Part shown: in pieces, positions 50,438 through 62,400 of the stretch
Layout: each line of letters opens with the position of its first letter
How positions within the stretch are numbered: the stretch's first letter is position 1
Origin: Argopecten irradians
Taxonomy: Eukaryota > Mollusca > Bivalvia > Pectinida > Pectinidae
Direction of reading: 5' to 3'
NCBI RefSeq assembly: GCF_041381155.1
Contig: NC_091139.1
Location: 9,238,383-9,302,382 of the forward strand
Length of the DNA stretch: 64,000 bases
Program-made: the position numbers and the translations under genes
Notes under the pieces: model-generated
Seen by the model: only the letters and a program-made list of their open reading frames with translations
What the model was told of the DNA's origin: nothing
Database searches by the model: none

Positions 50438-53400
50438 TCAACATCGATTTGCTGGTCGACACAGCATTGAAGTCGACTTGACGGTAGTGAGAAAATCTGG
50501 TAATATAATGACGCATCCTATCAGTGTCATCATTGTCGCGGCTACAGCGCCAATGTACGCTGCCGAGGGTCTCGGGTCTTCTGCACAGGTCAAAGATCGT
50601 CTGAAAGCTAAAATATCATTAATAATAAAAAGGTGGTTACGTTATTTGATGTTATATAAATCGTAATAAACATGCACATTCATTTAAGAATTGAACTGCT
50701 TTCATTTGGAAGTTATGGGAGTATGAATGCCAACTCTACAGCGGCAAATTTAATGAAGCGCGTTAGAGCTTCATATGAAATTTGCCGCGGTCCTGTTTGC
50801 ATTCATACTCCCATAATTAATAAATGAATACAGTTCAAAGATATTTTGCATTTTGATCAACAACGTCAATGACAGAACAGCCATTTGAACAGCTATTTGC
50901 CGCGATCACTAACACGAAAATATGACGTTACAATGATAATGACGTCACAGAAAGCGCATGGCAATTCATGCATTGGTGAAAACCAATGGCATTTGGTAAT
51001 ATTCCATGTACATAGTAGGGTTGCAATACAAATGTAGGTTAGTTACCGTATAGTCGGTTATTATGCATCGATTGTTTGCCTGGAATTTCAGGAATTTCAG
51101 TTCAAAGCTGGAAACCTAACAGGAATGGATACAAACCCGATGTGTTTTTCGTATCGATCAGCATCTCCTTCTTGATCTGCTCTGTTAGTTTATCAATTGT
51201 GACTGTGTCGTTTGGGGCGATGTACACGGGGCACAGGCAAACACCTATAAAAGAATAGAGAACAATAATTAAGCAGCTGAAGTTCAAAACATTCGTGTTG
51301 AAATGTAAAAACTTTTCAAATGGTTTACAGATTACCCATGTATAGAGTTTTACGGCCTTTTAATCATTGGCTTTCACAATTGTGTGTAACATACATTGGG
51401 TTTCTAGCATGTCTATATATGGTAGATATACTAGAACACCCAATGTATGTTACACGCCAGTGCATGTCAAAAATATGACAACCATTGCTTATCTTTTCTT
51501 TTATCTAGTCATTCCAGTTATAAAACGAAAAAAAAAATTAAAAAATAGTAAAACAAATTGTATGAAAATAAAACGTGTGCGTCTGCATACAACAGTATCA
51601 TGTGATGAAAAAACTGATGTAACTATTTTTATTTTAAGGCACCTAGTAATCTGTAATATTTACATTGTAATTGCACTGTACCTATCTGTTGCTACTAAAC
51701 CTTATGTATGCTAATTTCCAACAATAACATTTTCAGCTAGGCGCACTAATACCATCATCAAAGCTAAAGAGAAAAAGAATGGGTTCAAACCTGCGTGATA
51801 ATTCACTGAGAGAATAAATATTCTTTAAAATGATCAATATGAATGTATATCCTATTTGAATATCTTTAACAATAGTTTTTCCTTCATACCACAACAGTTT
51901 ATCCATCAAACGACAACAGTTAACCCATCCAACGACAACAGTTTACCTATCTAACAACAACATATTACTCATCTAATGACAACAGTTTACCAATCTAACG
52001 ACAACAGTTTACCCATCTAACGACAACAGTTTACCCATCTAACGACAACAGTTTACCCATCTAACGACAACAGTTTACCCATCTAACGACAACAGTTTAC
52101 CCATCTAACGACAACAGTTTACCCATCTAACGAAACAGTTTACATCTACGACAACAGTTTTACCCATCTAACGACAACAGTTTACCCATCTAATCGACAA
52201 CAGTTTACCCATCTAACGACAACAGTTTACCCACTAACGAAAACAGTTTACCACTTGACAACAGTTTACCCATCTAACGAAAACAGTTTACCCATCTAAC
52301 GACAACAGTTTACCCATCTAACGACAACAGTTTACCCATCTAACGACAACAGTTTACCCATCTAACGACAACAGTTTACATATCTAACAGTTTAAACACT
52401 CTGTACCTTGTTGTGTTGTTGTAGGAGCCGTAGTAGTGGTCATAAAGGACACGTCCATAGTGGTAGATTGGGTTTCATCTGTTCAACAAAATGATAACTT
52501 AATGGTAATCATCTCATGAACAAATCATATGAAGTACATGTATAAAGAGTATTTTATAACGTCGTAATAAAGGGGCAATTCAGTCTAAGAGAGCATTAAA
52601 ATTTGTAAATATATCGGAAAAAACCAGTTCTAATGGAAATTAGATCAGTCGGTTTTACTGTGATATGCCTGAAAAGCCCATGGCTGTGACATGTGTGTAG
52701 ATGTTCAAACTCGCTCGCTGTCCGCCATTACACATTGTGGTCGAACTTCTTGTATGCCGAACCCTGTCCCTTGCTCGTAGAGTAACGCACCTTTTGTCTA
52801 GAACTGCTCAAATCGCTCTGACAGTAGTGTGTTTACTTTATTAGGTGAATTGTCTTGCCTAAAAATCATTTTATCACCTTCTCAGTGGTTATGTAGTTTA
52901 TTTGTTTAGCATGCTTTACTTTGGCTCTGGTATGGTTACAGCGTCCATATTGTACCTGCTTAAGCGTATTGATCAATGATTTGATATTTCAACGATATTA
53001 ATTAAAATACTAAACAATGACGTGGAATTTGTCAATATTTTATGTCATATGTTTCATAAGAAATGTAGAACAATACATTTAAGTCATATTTTGCTTCTTG
53101 GTTATGTAAAAGAATTAGCCTGAGTGAATTGTCCCTTAAAAACAATCCAGAAGAAAGCAAGATTTCCTAAATAGGTTTCTGTCTTTTCATATTACAGATA
53201 TTTGTGCTCTAGTGTGTAAGTATTGATATAAAAGATGATGCATGTATCGTAAACCATAATGATATCACAAAATGTAAGCACATCTAAAACGCAAAATGTA
53301 AAACCATGGACATTTATTTATCCTTATTATAAGTAGATCTTCTCCTATGTAAGCACATATCTACCACCAGAATGGTTCAATGTTTTTGGACAACAGTTAA

Positions 53401-56400
53401 CCCATCCAATGACAACTTATTACCTATCTAACAACAGTTTACTTATCTAACGACAACAGTTTACCCATCTAACAAAAACAGTTAACCCATCTAACAAAAA
53501 CCATAGTTTACCCATCTAACAAAAACAGTTAACCCATCTAACAAAAACCATAGTTTACCCATCTAACAAAAACAGTTAACCCATCTAACAAAAACCATAG
53601 TTTACCCATCTAACAAAAACAGTTAACCCATCTTACAAAAACAGTTTACATATCTAACAGATTAAACACTCTGTACCTTGTTGTGTTGTTGTAGGAGCCG
53701 TAGTAGTGGTCATAAAGGACACGTCCATAGTCGTAGATTGGGTTTCATATTGTCAACAAAATGATCAGTGATGACCAAATCATAAGGAGTACATGTATAA
53801 AGATGACTTTGTAACGTCGTACTAAAAAACCTATCAATGCAAGATCTTCTTATTTAGAATTCCGTCTTTGCATATTACAGAGTTATCTCCCCAAGCGCTT
53901 AGGTATTGAAATACAAGATGGCGCTTCTATCGTAAACAATAAGGATATCCCGAAATTTAACACCCATGATTACTTATTTATCCTTAAGAAGATCTTTTCT
54001 GTATGTAAGTACAGATCTACCACCAGGATGGTTCAGTGACATAGAGAATACATGGTTAGTATCTTACAATACAAGGTTTATTCTGGTGCGAGACTTAGGA
54101 AAGCCGAGATGACGAGGCTTTGCCGAGACATCTCGGCTTTGCGTGTCGAGCATCAAAATAAAACTTGTATTGTAAAATACTAACCGTGTATTCTGTTTAT
54201 CCTGCAACCATTCGTTTTGCTCGCAGCGACACGCTTCTTTGATGCGGAGGTAAAGATTTATTCCGTAAACCGAATGAGAGTGTACTCCTTTTTTACTGCC
54301 GTTGGAAATAAATAAGTGCATTTACAACCAGTATCCGTAATTCTATTCAGTGTGATATATCACTGAAACAAAATGAAAATACTCAAAAACAATAAATACC
54401 CATTAAAGAATTACTTTACAATACATAACTTTACCATGAGCCAAGAAATAGACGACACTGCCATAGGATATTTTCGACATCGTAAAAATGACGTCATTCC
54501 GGTGAATGTGACGTCAGGTTTTAGCGGGATTGAATGACGTTTCATTCACCGGAAGGTTCAAGTTCTGGGTCAACTTAGAAAAAGGTTCCGTCAGATATGA
54601 AACAAGCTCAGGTGATTGTATTGACGGATAAAGCATTTCGTATTGACAGATAAAGCACAAGTTTATCCGGCAGTAGTTATCCGTCAGTACTATGTGGGAC
54701 AGTTGAAAGATAAAACAGTCTAACCATATAACGACAACAGTTTACCCATATAACGATAACAGTTTACACATATAACAAATTACATACACCTACCCTGCTG
54801 TGTTGTCGTAGGAGCCATTGTAGTGGTCACACAGGACAAGCTCATTGCCGTAGATTGAGTTTCATCTGTACAACAAAATGATCAACATGTGAGTGTTGCC
54901 CTAATGATTCTGTCTATGAACAATACATCTCCAATTGGTACGTCATAATAACATGAATTGTATCTAAGATAATGCTAATTTACAATAAATATACAATAAT
55001 TACAGAGTGACCTAGAGCACAATGAGACCCTTTGTTGTTTACTTACTGAGTGACTTAGAACACAGTGAGATCATATGTTGTTTACTTTGACTTACTTACA
55101 AGTGAGATCTTTTTTACTTAAGTAGAACACAGTGCGAGATCCTTTGTTGTTTACTTACTGAGTGACTTAGAACACAGTGAGATCATTTGTTGTTTACTTA
55201 CTGAGTGACTTAGAACACAGTGAGATCCTTTGTTGTTTACTTACTGAGTGACTTTGAACACAGTGAGATCCTTTGTTGTTTACTTACTGAGTAACTTAGA
55301 ACACAGTGAGATCATATGTTGTTTACTTACTGAGTGACTTACAACACAGTGAGATCCTTTGCTCTTTACTTACTGAGTGACTTTGAACACAAAGAGGTCC
55401 TTTGTTGTTTACTTACTGAGTGACTTAGAACACAGTGGGATCATATGTTGTTTACTTACTGAGTGACTTACAACACAGTGAGATCCTTTGTTGTTTACTT
55501 ACTGAGTGACTTAGAACACAGTGAGATCTTATGTTTTTTACTTATGAGTGACTTAGAACACAGTGAGATCTTTGTTTTACTTACTAGGACTAATTGTCCT
55601 TTTTACTATGAGTTAAACACAGTGAGATTTGTTTTTACTTATGACCTACACAGCGAGATCCTTTGTTGTTTACTTACTGAGTGACTAAGAACACAGTGAG
55701 ATCATATGTTGTTTACTTACTGAGAGACCTAGAACACAGCGAGATCCTTTGTTGTTTACTTACTGAGTGACTTAGAACACAGTGAGATCCTTTGTTGTTT
55801 ACTTACTGAGTGACTTAGAACACAGTGAGATCCTTTGTTGTTTACTTACTGAGTGACTTTGAACACAGCGAGGTCCTTTGTTGTTTACTTACTGAGTGAC
55901 TTAGAACACAGTGGGATCATATGTTGTTTACTTAATGAGTGAGTGACTTAGAACACAGTGAGATCCTTTGTTGTTTACTTACTGAGTGACTTAGAACACA
56001 GTGAGATCCTTTGTTGTTTACTTACTGAGTGACTTAGAACACAGTGAGATCATATGTTGTTTACTTACTGAGTGACTTAGAACACAGTGAGATCCTTTGT
56101 TGTTTACTTACTGAGTGACTTAGAACACAGTGAGATCCTTTGTTGTTTACTTACTGAGTGACTTAGAACACAGTGAGATCCTTTGTTGTTTACTTACTGA
56201 GTGACTTAGAACACAGTGAGATCCTTTGTTGTTTACTTACTGAGTGACTAAGAACACAGTGATATCCTTTGTGGTTTACTTACTGAGTGACTTTGAACAC
56301 AGCGAGGTCCTTTGTTGTTTACTTACTGAGTGACTTAGAACACAATGAGGTCCTTTGTTGTTTACTTGCGCAGTGACTTAGAACACAGTGAGATCATTTG

Positions 56401-59400
56401 TTGTTTTACTTACTGAGTGACTTTGAACACAAAGAGGTCCTTTGTTGTTTACTTACTGAGTGACTTAGAACACAGTGGGATCATATGTTGTTTACTTAAT
56501 GAGTGACTTAGAACACAGTGAGATCCTTTGTTGTTTACTTACTGAGAGACCTAGAACACAGCGAGATCCTTTGTTGTTTACTTACTGAGTGACTTAGAAC
56601 ACAGTGAGATCCTTTGTTGTTTACTTACTGAGTGACTTAAAACACAGAGGGATCATATGTTGTTTACTTATTGAGTGACATAGAACACAGTGAGATCCTT
56701 TGTTGTTTACTTACTGAGTGACCTAGAACACAGTGAGATCCTTTGCTGTTTACTTACAGAGTGACTTAGAACACAATGAGGTTCTTTGTTGTTACTACTG
56801 AGTGACTTAGAACACAGTGGGATCTTTGTTGTTTACTTGCGAAGTGACTTTGAACACAGTGAGTCCTTTGTTGTTTACTTACTGAGTGACTTAGAACACA
56901 GTGAGATCCTTTGTTGTTTACTTCGAGTACTTGAACACAGTGAGATCCTTTGTTGTTTACTTACGAGTGACTTAGAACACAGTGAGATCATTTGTTGTTT
57001 ACTTGCTGGGTGACTAAGAACACAGTGAGATATATGTTGTTTACTTACTGAGTGACTTAGAACACAGTGAGATCATATGTTGTTTAATTAACGAGAGACT
57101 TACAACACAGTGATATCATATGTTGTTTACTTACTGAGTGACTTAGAACACAGTGAGGTCCTTTGTCGTTAACTTACTGAGTAACTTAGAACACAGTGAG
57201 ATCATATGTTGTTTACTTACTGAGTAACTTAGAACACAGTGAGATCATATGTTGTTTACTTACTGAGTGACTTAGAACACAGTGAGGTCCTTTGTTGTTT
57301 ACTTACTGAGTGACTTAGAACACAGTGAGGTCCTTTGTCGTTAACTTACTGAGTGACTTAGAACACAGTGAGATCCTTAGTTCGTCACAGTTTTTGTCAT
57401 GCCAATCTAGGTTATCTGAGATCCGCATTATTACACAGTCCTGTGGGGGGTTGGAATCGTCATTAGGCTGCTCGGACTCCCAGGCTAGGTATGGAGCTAT
57501 GTCACCTTGGAATGTTACATAGGTACCCTCGGAACACATGTCAGTCACTCCGACCCAAAGGTTCGAGTTTTGTCCTTCGCTTTGATGTGCCTTTCTGGTA
57601 TCGAAATAAATGCGTGACATGTTGCATGGGATTTTTTATGTCATATTTAATTAACAACCAAGTTATTTCAGGACATGTTGTATTTAGGAAAAGGAAGCCA
57701 GTGTCCCGGAGAAAAAAATATCGACATATGGTCAGTCCATTGCCCTCACGCTGGATTCGACTTTCGAACCTTTGGGTAAAAATGATATTGGTGATATGTA
57801 GAACATATTTTTTCAATGATAAAACTTAAAATAATATTGTGAATGATAGTACAACTTAAACTTCTAGGCCACCGCAGCTTTTGATTTGGTACAGGTATAT
57901 GCATATATTGAAGGAAGCACACTCAAGCACAATGTATAAAACGCACTCATTCACTCTTCAGTAGTTGCTGACACAAATGTATCCACAAGATATATACATG
58001 TATAACAACATGACAAAAGTATGCGCTATTTTCCAAGATGGCGGATGTCATTTTAGAAAGCTGGTGTAAAACGTTATTTAAACATCAATACAATAATTGC
58101 TCATTCCTAGTATTTTGTGGCGTGACCTTTGGACTTCACATATGTCGTTAGTAACGCCATCAGCAACGTCATGTAAAAGTTCAACCTTTAATCGCACGGA
58201 GCGCACAGTCACCATTTTGATTAATCGCGAATACTTTTGCTATGGCGCTGTACATATGAAACAGGGATGATACAGAAATGGCATGTTCCAAATTGTTACA
58301 ATAAGTATAAGTATACTTTAACATTTGGTTTCCTTCCTATTTTTAAGATGACATGTAATTCAATTCAAAAGATAATTCATCAATTTGTTCTTAATCATTT
58401 AAGTAACTTAATCCTCGAGGGGTTACTATTACTGTTGCTATATCGACCCCTGGACTATCTCATAGTAAGACTGAAAGCAAAGGAATAGATCATGTAACTT
58501 AGTCCTTTGCAGTCTTCAAAGCAAGTCTTTGTAGGCCTGTGATTGGTCAAATTTCTTTTAAACTGCCTTCAGATTTACAATGAGATAGTCCTTTGGGTGA
58601 ATATAACGACATTGATAGTAACCCCTAAAGTTTAGAGAATTTATTAACTTATGGTTAGGAAATTAATAAAACACTTCAACGTCAACTCTATCGGTTTTAT
58701 CTCCAATGGTAATTGCCTGAATGTTTGGGGGTTTTAGGGTAGATATGTTCGTAATGTAATATGTTAGACTAAAGCCACCCCGCATGGTCTTCGTCATGAC
58801 ATTGTGCTATCATAAAGTCATATTGGTGGAAATTTAAGTAGACATACAAATTTATAATATACTTACTTCAGCATTAAAACTTACTGAATTTTAGGCAGAT
58901 TCGTGTAGGCAATAAATCAGTCAATAAGGAACTTACAGGATTCTGCTATGAAATGTTGTCCTCAGTTCATTATCGACGTCGGCGTTGGGTATCACAGCCA
59001 AGCTACCTCCGTCTGCCACGCAGTCGGCATGACCCTCCACAGCTGTCTTACGTGTCGTAGTGGTCCAGAAACATAGGTTATACGGCAGTACAAACATCGA
59101 CTCTGGAGGGCAGTCTATATCATGGTTAAAGAGACGTTATACGACAGTACAAACATCGACTCTGGAGGGCAGTCTATATCATGGTTAAAGAGACGTTGTA
59201 CGACAGTATAACAGAATAGAATAGAATCCATAACCATCCATTATGGAGGATAATGTTGTTACATGGTACATTTTGGTACTAATTAGGATTTCAGAAAAGT
59301 GTTTAATGGATCAGAGAGTTTTTAAAGATGCTCCACCGCTGACAAATTGTATTTTTTCACTATCAAAAACAGGAGGAGACGATTTAGTATTTTTCTTCAG

Positions 59401-62400
59401 TTACAAAAGTTACTTACTTTACACCATTACCACAGTTAAAAAGTTTAAGCTTCTAATTTTAATTCAAGTTAGAAATATGAAAAATAATTAATTGCATCCC
59501 GAAAAAATTCCGTGGCACTATATCCTATATGGAATGAAGTACTGATTGCGCATGCACCAAAGGCGAAATAAATTATTTTATATTTTTTTTAATTAGGCAT
59601 ATATATACACGATTTAACACCAATTATTGTTCAAATGAAGAATATCATTTATGCTCTGTCGGCGGTGGAGCATCTTTAAAGTGTATGAAGCAAAGGAAAC
59701 AAACGATTCTACCAATTAATTCAATCATTAAAGATGCTCCACCGCTTACAAATAGTACTTTTTCTAAATAAAAACAAGAGCAGACAAATTTGTATTTTTC
59801 CAGTTACAAAAGTTACTTGCTTTACACCATTACCACCATTGAAAAGTGTGAGCTTCTAATTTCACTTCAAGATAAGAATATTGATAATAATTAATTGCGT
59901 CCAAAACAAATATCCGTGGCAATATGTCCCTTATGGAAAAAAGCACTGATTTTGCATGCGCCAAAAGCAAAATAAATTGTTTTATATTATTTTTTGTGTA
60001 AATTAGACATATATACACATATACATGATTAAACATCAATTATGCCTGTCGGCGGTGGAGCATCTTTAAAGTTCCGTTGAACTTAGTTTGTCTTGCTTCA
60101 TGTAAAACTTACGGTAACTATCGCAGTAACGAAAAATGATGAGCATGTAAGGATTTACTTGAGCATATTTCTGTTACAGTTTTGTGTATGTAGATAACAC
60201 TTAAGTCAAATCGTGATCTTAATACACCACTATCGGTTTATTGCGAGAATACACTCTGGATTTAATGTAATGGCTCACGGCAACATGAAAAAGTGTCCAA
60301 GTTAGTCCTTACTATCTAATCTTATCCTAGACATTGCTTATTTCTTAATGGACACCTTTGTTTACGGAATCATAACGGCTTTATCACCACCCAATCAGTG
60401 AATTCGTTATAAACAGGGTCATCATCTACGTTACGAAAGGATAACACACCTGTTTAGCCAATGGAAATGCTCGTTATAAGCATTGTTTAATTATATAGAC
60501 ATTACTATCAAAATTACTGGTCAATCGCTATGTGTTGTTGCATTATTTCTAACAGAATGTTCTGAATACGGTACATTAGTACATAACAAATTACAATTAT
60601 TTCGAAATAAATAAATCATAACAAAGATGTGATGTACATTGCAAAATCGAAACAGAAAAATGAATAGATCATAATTTCATATTCTATTATGAAACAAATT
60701 CAATTCTAAATAATTATTTTATATGATTGATTACAATTTAGCAATTAATAAATTGCTAATTATAGATATCGTAATAGATAATGACGAATTTACACTACAG
60801 TGTTGCATCCTCCTTACCGAGTGACATGTAACACAGCGCATGCGCTATGTTTGTACAGTCTACGTTTCGCCAGAAAAAGACCCCATTTGGGAAAGGTATG
60901 GCGGTACAGTCCCAGTCATGTATGGAATTTTGTTGTAATGAGTTGGTGTAATTCTGCTGTACCCCCTCGAATGTGCTGCCACTTGTAACGTTGTAGTTTA
61001 TCCACAAATATTGTACTCCTAAATCACTGAAATTCAATTTTTGATAGATATTATTTCAAATGAAGATAAAAATAGTTTTAAATAATATTTACGTACGAAC
61101 GCTTATTTTCTTAGAATTGTGTTGTCAGTATTCGGTCGAAATAATCTTTAATGGAAGTTAATCAAGCCTGACAGAATTATACCTTCGTCTCAACATGCTG
61201 CAGGTCTAAAATCAGTTATCTTGACCTTTCGTTGCGTGACAAGAAATATTTTAAAGATTTGCGATTACCTAGCCCTTGTGACCTTGATTGCAGGTAAAGC
61301 TCACTCATATTAATAAACTAAGTACCTATTGTATCAGCATGCATGCTACAAGCCCAATGTCAGATCTCTAGACCTTCCAGAATTTGACAAGAAAATATAT
61401 AAAGATATAATGTAATTTTGACCCCTGTGATCGTGAATGTAGGTCAAGGTCATTCATATTAATAAACGTGAAAGCCATCCACGTCAGCATTTTGCATGCC
61501 CAATAACAGGTCTTTAGGTCTTCTAGAACTTGATAAGAAGGTTGGGGTGTTTTCTCGAAAAATTGCACTTTCGAACTTTGACCCTTATTTCCAACAGGAA
61601 GTTAACGGTTTACAGAAAAGTGTTACATGGTTATTTGTTCCATTTTAATTCTACATAACATATCCAAAAATGATAGAAATTCGCCAAGCACTTAACGGAA
61701 TATGTACATAACTTTAAAACCGGAAGTAAGGTCATGGCGACCATAATTGGATGTTTGACCTTCTGCTATTTGTTCATATCACACTTTCAGACCCTACCAT
61801 TTAACCTACTAAAATACTTTAAACCTTTCTTTATTAACTGACAGAAACCACACAACAAAACGAAGAAAAATAAGAGCAATAAGAAGAAACTTAACAAAAA
61901 AATAGGTCTTTTAAGTCCTTATAGGAAACTTAAAAACAAAAACAATAGGTCTTTTAAGCCCTTATAGGAAACTTAAAAACAAAAACAATAGGTCTTTTAA
62001 GCCCTTATAGGAAACTTAAAAACAAAAACAATAGGTCTTTTAAGCCCTTATAGGAAACTTAAAAACAAAAACAATAGGTCTTTTAAGCCCTTATAGGAAA
62101 CTTAAAAACAAAAACAATAGGTCTTTTAAGCCCTTAAAAGGAAACTTAAAAACAAAAACAATAGGTCTTTTAAGCCCTTATAGGAAACTTAAAAACAAAA
62201 ACAATAGGTCTTTTAAGCCCTTATAGGAAACTTAAAAACAAAAACAATAGGTCTTTTAAGCCCTTATAGGAAACTTAAAAACAAAAACAATAGGTCTTTT
62301 AAGCCCTTAAAAGGAAACTTAAAAACAAAAACAATAGGTCTTTTAAGCCCTTATAGGAAACTTAAAAACAAAAACAATAGGTCTTTTAAGCCCTTATAGG

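Noticed and set aside
49714..51714. Several 60-115-residue + strand ORFs opposite lectin gene B
   Set aside because: They are low-complexity or antisense to exons at 51244-51137 and 50607-50438, with no domain signal.
55463..57013. ORFs reading LLSDLEHSEILCC repeats on the + strand
   Set aside because: They are antisense translation of the 43-bp splice-donor array, with no start context or conserved domain.
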